From NCBI GenBank assembly GCA_026122225.1, contig JANEZZ010000739.1, positions 1,426,001 to 1,490,000 on the forward strand: a stretch of DNA of 64,000 nucleotides. The letters run 5' to 3'. The notes below the pieces were generated by a model. The model ran no database searches. It saw nothing but the letters and a program-made list of their open reading frames with translations, and had not been told where the DNA came from. The position numbers and the translations under genes were made by a program. Every line of letters begins with the position of its first letter. Position 1 is the stretch's first letter. Below, one piece after another: positions 1-10,236 of the stretch. This DNA comes from Heloderma charlesbogerti. Its lineage: Eukaryota > Chordata > Lepidosauria > Squamata > Helodermatidae.

Positions 1-162
1 ACGGCGGCTGTCCGTATCACCAGCGCTGTGAAGCCGGCGGCCAGCTCCATAGGATCACTGTGGAGCAGAGCTGGAATGGACGGATTCTGGGGGGGGGAGG
101 GACAGATCACCTCCCCCCGTGCCCCCCCAGCTGGGATGGGGTAAGTGATCTGCCCGCCCCTA
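1..162. mobile_element. hAT-like element, right part only (site A, copy 1)
   Basis: Right end of the same short element that is complete in copy 2 (36535-36991) and copy 3 (56376-56833). The G-run and C-run body is followed by the end CGCCCCTA at 155-162 and then by CATGTAAG (163-170), the 8-bp target duplication seen on both sides of the complete copies. The left part lies outside the window. Presence at the same intron 4 site in all three gene copies means the insertion predates the duplications. Confidence 0.7.
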
Positions 163-332
163 CATGTAAGTATTATTAACAAACTCATAGGAAATCCACC
201 CCATTTAGAACACCACATTTCTTTACACCTGCAAAGGAGTCGTCAACCATCGGATGAATCCTCAACCATCGGATGAATCCTCCACCATATCATTTGCAGT
301 CCTAACCCTTCTCCACTGATATTTCTGATTAG

Positions 333-459
333 GTGCTGCCCCGTTCCCTGTGTAATGACAACTGCCATCCTGGTTACAGCAGGAAAAAGAAGGAAGGGGA
401 GCCATTTTGCTGTTATGATTGTGTTCCATGTCCACGAGGGAAGGTTTCCTATCAAAAGG
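333..459 (+). CDS. V2R copy 1, exon 5 (cysteine-rich linker)
   Basis: Exon of 127 bp preceded by a pyrimidine-rich tract ending TTAG and followed by the donor GTAGGA. It encodes the first six cysteines of the NCD3G-type linker (CNDNC, CCYDC and VPC motifs) that joins the ligand domain to the membrane domain in family C GPCRs. By eye it is identical at the nucleotide level to exon 5 of copies 2 and 3. The first G of the last codon is completed by AT at the start of exon 6, giving Asp. Exons 1-4 of this gene would lie before the window. Confidence 0.9.
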
Positions 460-970
460 GTAGGAGGCATAGTCTTCACAGCTGTCAAGTGCACTACATC
501 TCATACTATCAAGCAAAACTAATTTAATCAAAATTAGCATGGCCCCTGATCTGGAGGGAGTCCGAATATCTTAGGTGTCCTTTAATATCAGACTATAGCC
601 AGAGCCCTTGTTATAGAAGAACGTAAATCTCCTTTTCACATACAGGCCTAGTTATGCTTGGTTATGTCTTTCAACACTCAAAACATTGGATTTGTGGTTT
701 GATTTAGTTAATAATGTGCTTCATATGCAAATGAAAGAAGAAAGTTATATGTAGGTAGCTACCAACAAAGAATGCATGGGCCTGTCATCTCATAAAAACG
801 ATGTGTGTTTTGGGTCATGATAGCTCTATGGCTGACCCTATGTTAGTCATGTAATTAAATATCTCTCCATACCTCAAAAGAAAGAAATTACTGCATACAG
901 AAAGGTAGATGCCATGGAGAAGGATTCTGGTGTTTATGCACATTTTATTATATTCTTAAGTCCCATGAAG

Positions 971-973
<3 letters not shown>

Positions 974-1004
<31 letters not shown>
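974..1004. repeat. (TG)n microsatellite
   Basis: Dinucleotide tract in intron 5. The orthologous tract in copy 2 (about 37784-37812) is slightly shorter and in copy 3 (about 57624-57647) shorter still, so it is length-variable between paralogs. Confidence 0.95.
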
Positions 1005-1006
<2 letters not shown>

Positions 1007-1189
1007 AAGCCTTCCACCATTTTAAATGGTGATCGGGGCTTGGGTTGTTCTAACTTTTATAAAATTGGAATAATTTCCCCAATCTCTCTGAAACTTTCAG
1101 ATGCCAGAAAGAAGGTTCATTGTACATATCCTGACAATATCAGGAATACTGGTGAACCTTTGAGGGAGAAAGAGCAGTTTAAAGACAAA

Positions 1190-1530
1190 AAGTGAAAAAA
1201 GCCGCTCCTTTTGTCGGAAGTGACTTTCAGGGCTCCTTCACATGGAGCTTTTATTCTATTGAGATTGCTCACTCACAGACGTTTGTGGGTCCTTTTCATG
1301 ACGTTGTTAACCTCCAGGGCACATCTAGAGCAATTTCCTGGTTATTGTGCTCCAAAAAAAGTCGGAACGAATAAACCGTCTTTTATTGTCGGATTGTTAC
1401 ACTATTCAAACAGCCACGAGATGGTGCAGATTCATTGTATTCGATGGAACCTTGAAAATAACATGCTACCCTTCTCAGCAGTCATGTGGTCACCGTGTGG
1501 GAGCATGCGATAAATGCAGAAACGGTCCAG
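1190..1530. repeat. Unclassified interspersed repeat in intron 5
   Basis: A block conserved in all three gene copies (copy 2 about 37998-38340, copy 3 about 57832-58172). A short stretch with CCTCCAGGGCACATC recurs at about 27711-27725 in a different intron, which suggests a dispersed repeat and not gene-specific sequence. Family not recognised. Confidence 0.4.
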
Positions 1531-1849
1531 AATGGGAGGGCTGGTGACGATGTTTTTAGTGAAGATTTCTGAAGAAGTGAAAGCGTTCTCACATAAAAGA
1601 TACTCCTCTTGTACTTTGGTTGGTGAAAAACTGTTTCAATCAAATTTCTATTTGTAGAATAGGAATTCTAATTCTGTCCTCCAATGACAACCTGAATTGC
1701 CCACCACCCTAGGAGAGCCCTGACTTTCCCCTCCCCCAAACAGATCACACAGATCACACACCCCTACAACAACAACCCAGATTGCCCTCTCCCCACACCC
1801 AGACAGCCTGGAATCCCCCAACGCTGAGATATCGTTGTCCCACCAGTAG

Positions 1850-2270
1850 GTTTGTGTGTTCTGTGTCTCCCCACCCTACAGTAAGAGTGTGGATGTGCAT
1901 ATGTCCACCCACACCCCAGTGTACAGGTTTGTGGGTCTGTGTCTCTCCCCACCCTTCTGTATATGTTTGGATCTCTCCCCAGCCCCCGATGTGTGTATGT
2001 CCCCCCCCCCAGTGTGCATCTGTGTGCCTGTCTTTCTCCTCATTCTCCAGTGTGTGTGCATGCTCTGGTCTGTGTCTCCCCACCTCCTAGTGTGTCTCTA
2101 TCTGTGTCTCCCCAGTCCCCAGTGTGTGCATGTGTCTGTCTCTCTCCCCAGTCCCCAGGATGTATGTATGTCTGCTCCCTGCCCACACTTTGTGTGTTTC
2201 TGCGTGTCCCCACCCCCGCCCTTCAGTCTGTATCTGCGTGCATCTTCCCTCACCTCCCAGTTTGTGTTTT
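1850..2270. repeat. GTGTCTCCCCA-type minisatellite
   Basis: Degenerate tandem units of roughly 25-45 bp built from GTGTGTCTGTCTC and CCCCACCCCC blocks. Copy 2 has a similar array at 38655-39060. In copy 3 most units are gone (remnant about 58430-58560). This produces long but meaningless Pro/Cys/Val-rich frames on both strands. Confidence 0.85.
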
Positions 2271-2582
2271 CTTTAGTATTTCAACTAATATCAGAAACAA
2301 ACAATGAGGGGGGGAAAACAGCAAACGAAAAAGTATCCATTCACAATAACATTTTGCAGCACCAATAACACAAAAAGAGGGAAAAGTGTGGGTGCTTGGA
2401 GGGAAAATTGTAAGCAAGCACAATATGTGACATTGCACAACATCATTACTGATGACAAGGCATGTCACTTACGGCATCAGCCTCAGCTTCCTGGCCTTTG
2501 GGGGTTTGGTCCAAAATGAGAGAGCCTCTGGTCTTTTAACCCAGCAGGTTTTTTGATAATTGAATAGAGTCATAGTTGGAGA

Positions 2583-2735
2583 GTCCCAGAGAGGCGGGGC
2601 GCTCCCCCCGGCTAGAATTTCGGCGGGGAGGGATGGGGTGCCTCCCCACCTGCCAAGATTTTCGGGGGGAGAAACGGAGTGCCTCCCCCCCCAAAAAAGC
2701 TGCGGGACCAGGTAACGGACTTTTGTCCATCCCTA
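2583..2735. mobile_element. hAT-like element remnant (right end), intron 5 copy 1
   Basis: About 150 bp ending ACCAGGTAACGGAC...CCATCCCTA, the right terminus of the palindrome-bearing family. The left half, including the palindromes, is missing and no target duplication can be matched (left flank GTTGGAGA, right flank TCATAACC). Copy 2 has the same remnant at 39383-39537. Copy 3 instead has about 1.6 kb of other sequence between the same flanks. Confidence 0.65.
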
Positions 2736-2767
2736 TCATAACCTGTCAATCTCTCTTTTCTTTCCAG

Positions 2768-3669
2768 ATATGGATTTCTGCACTGAATGTTCAGAAGACC
2801 ATTATTCAAACTTAGAGCAGATCCAATGCATTCCCAAGGTTATAAGCTTCCTCTCCTATGAAGAACCTTTGGGGATCACTTTAGCTTTCTCTGCTCCTGG
2901 TCTTGCTCTGATCACAGCTTTGGTACTTGGAACCTTTGTGAAGCACCAGGACACTCCCATAGTCAAAGCCAATAACCGGAGCCTCACCTACATCCTTCTC
3001 ATCTCTCTCCTTCTTTGTTTCCTCTGCTCCTTCTTGTTCATTGGAAAGCCAAAAGCATTGACTTGCCTTCTCCAGCAAACAGCTTTTGGCATCATCTTCT
3101 CACTTGCGCTTTCTTCTCTTCTGGCAAAGACCATCATGGTGGTTCTGGCATTCATGGCTACCAAACCAGGATGCAGAATGAGGAAATGGGTAGGGAAAAA
3201 GGTGGCCAATTTGATAGTCATTTCCTGCTCCTTGATTCAAACAGGACTTTGCGTGATTTGGCTGAGTACTTTTCCTCCATTCCCAGATATGGACATGCAT
3301 TCACTGACTGGGGAAATTGTAGCAGGATGTAATGAAGGATCTGTCACCATGTTCTACTGTGTCCTGGGCTACATGTTCTTTCTGTCTATTGCCAGCTTCA
3401 CCGTAGCTTTCTTAGCCAGGAAGTTACCTGACAGTTTCAATGAAGCCAAGTTCATCACTTTCAGCATGTTGGTCTTTTGCAGTGTTTGGCTCTCCTTTGT
3501 CCCAGCCTACCTGAGCACCAAAGGAAAATACATGGTGGCTGTGGAGATCTTCTCTATTTTAACCTCCAGTGCTGGCTTACTGGTTTGCATCTTTCTCCCG
3601 AAATGCTACATCCTCATGCAGAGGGCTGATCTGAACAACAGGGAGCAACTAATGAGGAGAACAAACTAA
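2768..3669 (+). CDS. V2R copy 1, exon 6 (seven-transmembrane domain), partial gene
   Basis: Terminal coding exon after the acceptor TTTCTTTCCAG. It opens with the last three linker cysteines (CTEC and QCIP), then seven hydrophobic helices, and ends in a short tail with NNREQL and a TAA stop. Family C hallmarks include KANNRSLTY before helix 2, [13 protein letters not shown] in the second intracellular loop, [11 protein letters not shown] at helix 6 and the PKCY motif after helix 7. The frame is open throughout. At the start of helix 3 this copy reads CLLQQTAFG where copies 2 and 3 read CLLRQTAFG. Only exons 5 and 6 lie in the window, so the state of the whole gene is unknown. In vomeronasal neurons these receptors are reported to signal through Go-type G proteins (family knowledge). 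Confidence 0.93.
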
Positions 3670-4010
3670 AGGAACCCCCAAATTAAAAATTATGAGAGTC
3701 ACTTTCCTTTTTTTCTGATTTTGTAAATAATTAGGCCAAGTTATCTACAAGAAACGACTTGTAGGCACTCAACTGGAGGCCTTCACTTGTAGAGCCCTAC
3801 TCTGTTGTTGAATAGGATGCATCCTTTTGACAGATGCACAGTCAATCTAGTCCAAAGTCCTAGTGCGTGCAACAGCTCGTGTTTCTAAGTAAACATCCCT
3901 TGGATTAACCAGCATATTTACTCTGCATGATCCACCAAAAAAGATAACATGTCTAATATGCCAACAAATAAATAATAAAATAACACCAATCCAAGGGGAT
4001 GTTATGTATT
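3670..4010. other. V2R copy 1 3' flank
   Basis: AT-rich sequence collinear with copies 2 (40472-40790) and 3 (61393-61675). AATAAA hexamers at 3967-3972 and 3974-3979, about 300 bp after the stop, are conserved in position among copies and are plausible polyadenylation signals. No coding potential is seen. Confidence 0.5.
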
Positions 4011-4026
4011 AACCCTAATCTCCATG

Positions 4027-4100
4027 AAGCCTGGCTTGGCAACTTGTGCCCCCCTCCCAGATGTTGTTGGACTGCAACTCCCACCATCCCACTTCATCAG
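4027..4100. mobile_element. Truncated hAT-type MITE fragment
   Basis: Contains GGCAACTTGTG, CCAGATGTTGTTGGACTGC and AACTCCCACCATCC, the left half of a repeat common in squamate genomes. A complete copy with both arms is at about 63071-63228. Here and in copy 2 (40808-40870) the right arm is replaced by antisense L1 sequence. Confidence 0.55.
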
Positions 4101-4242
4101 TTATGCCGGTTGGTTCCCTTGTTTTAATTCTAATACCACTAAGGAATGTCTCTGCAGCATCAGGTTTTAAAAACCTGTTCATCTGGCCTTCAAAAAGAAT
4201 GCAAAATGTAGCCAGATACAGTATTGAACATGATATTGCAGG
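4101..4242 (-). mobile_element. L1 LINE ORF1 fragment (C-terminal region)
   Basis: The reverse strand encodes a peptide with EGQMNRFLKPDAAETFLSGI, matching the C-terminal domain of L1 ORF1 protein seen in sense orientation at 4745-5290 and 43290-44190. It is interrupted by the hAT-like element at 4243. The equivalent in copy 2 is 40880-41017. Confidence 0.7.
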
Positions 4243-4740
4243 TAGGGATGTACGAAAATCACTTACCTGTTGGCGGATTATGTTTATGGGGGCGGAGGTG
4301 TTCTGTCCCTCCCCCCGGAATCCTGGACAGGGGGGAGGCACTCCGTTCCTCCCCCCTGGAATCCTTCGCGGCTGGCTGTGCTCTGCGGCAGCTCCTCAGA
4401 GCAGCCAGCCCGGCCCAGCCAGGCCAGAGCTGTCCGCAGCCAGATTTCGTAGTGGACGCTATTTGCGTTCCCCCTATTTTCACTGTCTTAGTCTACGTAA
4501 TTATCTATGTAGGTGACGCCATTTGTGTCCCCGCTTTAGCTGTCATAGGCTACGTAAATATTTACGTAGCCTATCACGGGCCACCATAGGGACACAAATG
4601 GCATTCCCTACTCAGGAAGGCAATATGTCCTCAGCAGCCTGGCAGTGGCTGGCGGCCGCGCTGCGGGTTGGCCTTGCTGGTGGAGCTTGCCAGGCAGGAT
4701 TCAGGGGGGGGGGGAATGGATCGCCTCCCTCCTCATCGTG
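4243..4740. mobile_element. hAT-like palindromic element, right-truncated (site F, copy 1)
   Basis: Left end TAGGGATGTACGAAAATCAC at 4243, then the body with a G/C-run inverted repeat and a palindrome around CATAGGCTACGTAAATA/TTTACGTAGCCTATCAC near 4538-4580. The right end is lost: at about 4740 the sequence jumps into L1 ORF1. The complete counterpart in copy 2 is 41018-41608. Confidence 0.7.
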
Positions 4741-4744
4741 GCTA

Positions 4745-5290
4745 CTGATATAAGTTTGATATTATATATCAGTAATATAAGTTACTGATATAAGATATAA
4801 GTTTGACGGAATTTATGGATAAACTGTTGCATGAGCTATTTGCTTTACCATCTGATTTTTTACTTGATATTGAACATACATATTGTGTTCCTGGTTCAAT
4901 ACAAGGCACTAATGGGACTTTTGGGACTGTTATTGTACAATTTTCATGAGTCTCTATAAAAAATTACCTCAAGCATCTGGCAAGAGAATGAGGTGAGCTT
5001 CCGTGGGGACCAGCAAATGACAAGATTTTGCTCTTTCCTGATTATACTAAAGAAATCATTGACAGAAGAAGGCAATTCACCAAGGCAAGAAGTTTGGCAA
5101 AGCAAATTAAGCTGCAATATCATATTAATTATCCGGCTACATTTTACAATCTTTCTGAAGGCCAGATGAAAAGATTTTTGGATCCTGATGCTGCAGAATC
5201 ATTTTTAATTGGTATTAAAATTAAAACAAGGGAACCAACTCTCTCAGCCTCCGGAGTTGGAACTGTGCCATCTTTACTGTTCTTTTGAAG
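4745..5290 (+). mobile_element. L1 LINE ORF1 fragment (RNA-binding and C-terminal regions), broken
   Basis: Sense remains of an L1 ORF1 protein: the region equivalent to FMDKLLHELFALPSDF, then LFPDYTKEI, RRRQFTKARSLAKQ and EGQMKRFLDPDAAESFLIGI. This order (RRM-like region, then C-terminal domain) is typical of L1 ORF1p. The frame is broken by small indels and a stop. A longer copy lies at 43290-44190. Confidence 0.75.
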
Positions 5291-5427
5291 TGCTGTCTGG
5301 GCTATAGGTGATAAGATGTCTAGGCAGTATGCCAGAGTAAATGTTTGCATACTTTTGTTTTCTTTCTCCTTTTTTTGTGTCATATTGTAATAAAATGCCT
5401 ATTTGTGTGAGTATGTGTGTGTGTTGT

Positions 5428-5740
5428 TGTTGTTTATTTGGTCAGTCGCTTCTGACTCTTCGTGACTTCATGGACCAGCCCACACCAGAGCTTCCTGTTG
5501 GCCGTCACCACCCCCAGCTCCCCCAAGGTCGAGTCCGTCACCTCCAGAATATCGTTCATCCACCTTGCCCTTGGTCGGCCCCTCTTCCTTTTGCCTTCCA
5601 CTTTCCCTAGCATCAGCATCTTCTCCAGGGTATCCTGTCTTCTCATTATGTGGCCAAATTACTTCAGTTTTGCCTTTCATATCATTCCCTCAAGTGAGCA
5701 GTCTGGCTTTATTTCCTGGAGTATGGACTGCTTTGATGTG
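5428..5740 (-). mobile_element. RTE-type LINE 3' tail, distinct from BovB
   Basis: The reverse strand encodes MRRQDTLEKMLMLGKVEGKR, then a RARWMNDI segment and a VHEVTKS ending. This parallels the C-terminus of BovB ([27 protein letters not shown]) but is clearly diverged, so it is a second RTE lineage or subfamily. The copy at 44318-44640 is nearly identical. Confidence 0.7.
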
Positions 5741-5856
5741 TGTGTACACATATAAATATATTTTAGGTATGATATTACTTAAAATATACAAAGCTTTTTT
5801 TGATCTTTTTCATAAACTTTTGATCTTTTTATTATTATTATTAATAATAATATCAT

Positions 5857-6298
5857 TGTTGTTGTTCAGTTGTTAAGTCATGTCCAACTCTTTGTGACCC
5901 CATGGACCATAGCACGCCAGGCCTTCCTGTCCTCTGCTCTCTCCCGGAGTGTGTTCAAGTTCATATTCATTGCATCGGTGATGCTATCTAGCTATCTCAT
6001 CCTCTGCTGGCCCATCCCCTTCTCCTTTTGCCTTCAATCTTTCCCAGCATCAGGTCTTTTCCAGTGACTTTTCTCTTCACATTAGGTGGCCAAAATATTT
6101 GAGCTTCAGCTTCAGTATCTGTCCTTCCAAAGAGCAGTCAGGGTTGATTTCCTTTAGGACTGACTGATTTGACCTCCTTGCAGTCCAGGGGACTCGTAAG
6201 AGTCTTCTCCAGCACCACAGTTCGAAAGCATCAATTCTTCGGCGCTCAGCCTTCCTTATAGTCCAGCTCTCACAGCCATATGTTACTACAGGGAAAAT
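5857..6298 (-). mobile_element. BovB (RTE) LINE 3' fragment
   Basis: About 440 bp matching the 3' end of the full-length BovB at 28054-31274, including the (GTT)n-type tail next to CAGTYGTTAAGTC and the antisense of the C-terminal coding region. It is 5'-truncated and frameshifted. The counterpart at 44756-45205 is broken at the same point by a hAT-like element. Confidence 0.85.
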
Positions 6299-7519
6299 AA
6301 TATCATTATGGGATTATTATTATTACTATTCCTTGTTGGCTTATTGGCTTAACCTTTAATGTTTATTAATATGCATTAACTGAATGGTAATATATGGCCA
6401 ATGGAAATGGATTGTTTGCTCCCATTCCTTTGCTATAAGACTGAGGTTATGATATTGAAAGATAAGGTTTACCATTTGTGGTGTAGTTCGTTGAAGATTT
6501 AATAATACTTGGAATGTTCAGAAGTATTCTGTATAGGTATAATCTGCAATTGGATCTATATTTGGATATTTGGTTTGTTCTTACTGAAGTTTAATATAAT
6601 CCTTCCTTCCTTCCTTCCTTCCTTCCTTCCTTCCTTCCTTCCTCTCTCTTCCTTCTTTGCTATCCTCCCTTTTTCTTTTCCTCAGAATACTGTAATGTTG
6701 GAAACTGAAGATTCTGATTACATTGTTGGTAGTGTTTATTTCATTTATAAAAATAAAAAAACAGATTAAAAAAAGAATGTGCACAAATTCACCCATGAAA
6801 AAATGTGCAAATTCCCACAATATGAGCAAATCCTCCCAACTGTGCATTTTCATGCCTAAGGGGGAAATGCACATTTTCAGACTTTTTTAGATGTTTATAA
6901 TATATATACATATATGAGAGATTGAGATAGACCGGCTCCCTATTGTGTGTAATGCAAGATCAAGATATATTCCCTTAATGCATTCAAATGAACCAGATGT
7001 GAAGGCTTGCCTATTTCTATATCTAAGGGAGAATGTTGTACTTGAAATAGGGATGTGTAAATCAGCAAAAACTGAGCTTGCTGAAGTTCTCTGAATTCCA
7101 CCTCGAAGCTTGTTCTGACTCAAGCCCATATCAGATTGTGAGCTTTGTTTTTTTCCTTTTCATGTGAAAATCCATGCCTATTTTCGTGCATATTTTTCTA
7201 AATGTGTGCATCAATTCTGTGTGTCTTTGAAATGGATGTCTTCTTCTCCCATCGATTAAAGTGTATATGTGTGCATTTTTCAACAGTGTACATTTTTTTC
7301 ATGTGGAATTTTCAGATATACGCGTACTGTCAAACACTTCTTTCTTCTTCTGTGAATCTCTTTGTAAGCTCGCAAGTGTGTGGACTTTGACCACAGATTG
7401 CATCTGAGTCCATGTTTGATCCCAAAGTTGCAAACTGGGTAAATCCTGATCAAAAATGAGCTGAAACCAATTTCTCATACTTCCCAAATTTGAAGTTCCA
7501 GCCTCGCAAGTGCATACTT
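6299..7519. other. AT-rich spacer
   Basis: No gene or repeat family recognised except a (TTCC)n tract at about 6600-6643. Open frames here are short and of low complexity. Confidence 0.5.
6600..6643. repeat. (TTCC)n microsatellite
   Basis: About ten TTCC units followed by a degenerate CTCTCTTCC tail. Confidence 0.95.
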
Positions 7520-7935
7520 CAGAATATCATAGAATTAAAGCTTTGGAAAGGATCTTCGAAGACACCAAGTCCAACCCTGTGTTCAATGTAGGATGCAACT
7601 ACAACATCTCTAACTCAAGTAAGTAAGCCAGTCACGCGGCATGCCTAGCTCTACTATGCAAGATTAGCAGAGCATTTAATTGGGCCCTACAGCATCTCTA
7701 ACAAAAGGCCATCCAGCATCTGCTTAAAACCCTTTAGTGCAGGAGAGCACACCACCTCTTGAGTCAATCTCGCCACTGTCAAATATTTCTGACTGTTAGG
7801 AAGTTCTCCTAAAGTTCAACTGAAATCTACTCCCCTACTCCACCCACTGGCTCTAATCTGGAACAACAGAGACCAAGTCTTCTTAACCTTCAGCATGGCA
7901 ACCCTTCCAGTTTTTGAAGACAGTTGTCATTTAGG
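7520..7935 (-). mobile_element. CR1 LINE 3' end
   Basis: Begins with CATAGAATTAAAGCTTTGGA and reads CCAAGTCCAACCC, AAAAGGCCATCCAGC and CACACCACCTCTTGAG, the reverse complement of a CR1 3' end like the one in sense at 10237-10915. It is diverged and has internal insertions. Confidence 0.7.
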
Positions 7936-8046
7936 TGCCGAACAACAACAACATGAAAGAAAGAGACAAAGAGATGGGGTCGGGGGTGAGCTGTCTGGCA
8001 GAGGAAAAAATAGTGAATTTTGTTTATTTGTTTGTAGGAAATTGAT

Positions 8047-8345
8047 TTGAGGGTGATCCTACTTCTAATTTGGGGGGATTCATTAGCTCCATTTAAATGC
8101 CAAGTAGTGCTTAAAATTAAACTGTTAACATTCTATTCTCTTCAAAGTGCAACTCCCAACCCCCACCCCTCTTCTAAGTCAGACACTGGGGCTAGCCCCA
8201 GGCATTTTGCTGTCTTAGGTGGAGCAACAAATGGTTGCCCAAACCCACCCTAGTCAAACCAGGCAATAAAATCCCGCAACCACCTTGACTCCTTCTGTGT
8301 AGTAAAAATCCCACACTTTGCTGCCCTTTCATGACACCCAAAATC
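8047..8345. repeat. Old interspersed repeat shared by V2R 5' flanks
   Basis: The segment with GGGGCTAGCCCCAGGCATTTT and a CAGGCAGCTGCC block resembles 18395-18660 (GGCTGGCCCCAG, CCTGAGGCAGG). Family not identified. It marks the start of a paralogous stretch upstream of the V2R remnant and of copy 2. Confidence 0.4.
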
Positions 8346-8374
8346 TGGTATCTCAGGCAGCTGCCAGCATTGTA

Positions 8375-8404
8375 ACACACACAAACACACACACACACAC
8401 ACAC
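8375..8404. repeat. (CA)n microsatellite
   Basis: CA dinucleotide tract. The paralogous position upstream of copy 2 carries a (CT)n(CA)n(ACTC)n tract at about 18679-18768. Confidence 0.9.
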
Positions 8405-8459
8405 TTGTCGATGTACCTCAACGTATCTAGCTATATGACTGATGATTAAATGCTTGTCC

Positions 8460-10236
8460 TCTTCTAACGATCAGAATTTTAATGTCTTTGGACTGCTTGA
8501 TTCCAGTTCCCCTGGTGTATGATTCAAATTCACTTTAGTTCTTTATTATACAGGAAATTGCTTTCAAGGACCTTGTCTGTTGGTCTCTCACTTCCTTAGT
8601 TTGTGGTTTTCATCCACACCCAGAGTCCCAGGTCAAAAGATTCTGCTTATGTGTGTTCAGTTGGCATGTATACAGTGTGCATGCATATATGTAATTATGC
8701 ACACATCGTAACAGGTTGGACAGACAGGTGCCAAGCTAAGCTGGTTTTGCCTTAGGGCGGGTGGGTGAGCAATGGAAGGGGAGCCAGTCAGGAATCACAC
8801 CTGGGGGTGGTGCAGCCCCAATGCCAACAGGTCAGGTTACAGATCAAGCAAGGAGGTCTCTGATCTCCTCCAGGTGAAACTGGATGCTGCATAGGTGGCA
8901 GTGATCTGGGCAGCTGCTGCCTGGGCATCACACTCCCCACATGCATTGAAAGGGCAGACCTGCCCAGAATACTCAGCTCAGGACTTAGCCGAGAGCCTGT
9001 ATGCCCTGTCCGTGGGCTGCTAAGGTTTGGAGGTGCCATGGAAGTGAAAAGCAGGATCCAGGTTTACTTAGAAGGAGACTTTATTGAGTTACTTACAGCA
9101 CACAGGCATACCCAATGGTTGTTGGATCAGACAGCTTCTCTGAACCCAGAGCCAAGGGGAAAGATGGGTTTTATACCATACATGTTAGCAGTGAGTCAGC
9201 ATGACAGCAGCAAGCATGAATTAGTGCAATGTTCTGCCATGTTCCCAGCAGAGACTAACAGTGCTTGTTCAGAAGGAAAACAATCAGAACTTTCCCAGAA
9301 CAGACACCTGTAGCATAGCACAAACACAGCCTCTCTTCTCAGGTGCATCCTACGCTCTGGTAAGAGCAGCAGTTCAGAGTCCATTAGCATGGAATGTGCT
9401 GAGGTGAGGATGTTGACCTTTGACTCATCTTATCAGCCAAGAGGCCCACTAGCAAGAGAACTGCACTAATAATGAACCAAGGCAGAAGGCATTATGGATC
9501 TCTAGGACCCTCTAAAACTCCTGGTGACTTGGTTACAGGCCTGGGGCCATTACAGAGCCTTGGGACCATTTTACAGGGGGACATCCAGGCTAATCTACCC
9601 AGGCAAAGGGAATCCATGATCTGGCTCTCCTCCTCACTGGCCTAGAATGGTTTAAAGAGTTGTTTAATATGGGCTGGGTTCAATAAAACTGTAGACTATT
9701 TCACAGTAGCATACACAATTCACCAAGATGTGAGCCTGTAGTCAAACAAGTGGGTATACAAAATGATACGTGCAATTTTATCTGTGTCTGGAACACCAAA
9801 CTAATCTGAGCAGGAAGCTGGTGCCTATCGCTCTGAGCAAAGAGAGGCTGGACGGACCTGGTCACCTGCCACTTGCTGATGCTTCCGTGTTTTGTTATCT
9901 TTGGTGCTGCAATGATGGTGGAATGTGGAAAGCGGATTTTCTCCTCCGTAATTATCAGCATGTCTCCAACTGTCCTCCTCACTAATCCCCGAGGGTTATC
10001 TAGATGCCTCAAAAATAATAACCTTGGAAAACCTTGTATATGACATGTGCTGATAATTTCAAGTGCTGATAATTTTAAGGAATGTCTACACTGCAGGGCT
10101 GTATTGGGATTTCTGCCAGAGATAAACCATCCAAGTAACCTGAGAAATCAGCATCTACTACTGCTATTGCTTTTCCAAAGGATTGCTCCATTTCTGGTTA
10201 TTGTTTGGTGCATTAGTACCAAGTATGGGGGATACT
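8460..10236 (+). pseudogene. V2R remnant: diverged 5' flank of a lost gene
   Basis: Collinear with the 5' flanks of copy 2 (about 19240-20480) and copy 3 (about 46400-47660). Shared blocks include GATTCCAGTTCCCCTGGTG, CTTTCAAGGACYTTGTCTG, ATTATCRGCAYGTC and AAAGGATTGCTCCATTTC. Divergence is much greater than between copies 2 and 3, so this is an older duplicate. A further roughly 570 bp (about 9020-9595) has no counterpart in the other flanks and is probably an insertion. Exon 1 is not found downstream: the match stops at a CR1 insertion. Confidence 0.6.

Larger units (their letters stand above)
460..2582. other. V2R copy 1 intron 5, non-coding
   Basis: Intron sequence nearly collinear with copy 2 (37270-39382) and, as far as about 58869, with copy 3. 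It contains a (TG)n tract near 974-1004, an unclassified repeat at about 1190-1530 and a GTGTCTCCCC-type minisatellite at 1850-2270. No conserved coding frame was found. Open frames over the minisatellite are low-complexity artefacts. Confidence 0.7.

Noticed and set aside
1754..2368. Long Pro/Cys/Ser-rich open frames on both strands
   Set aside because: They coincide with a pyrimidine-rich minisatellite inside intron 5, differ in frame and length between copies, and have no recognisable domain.
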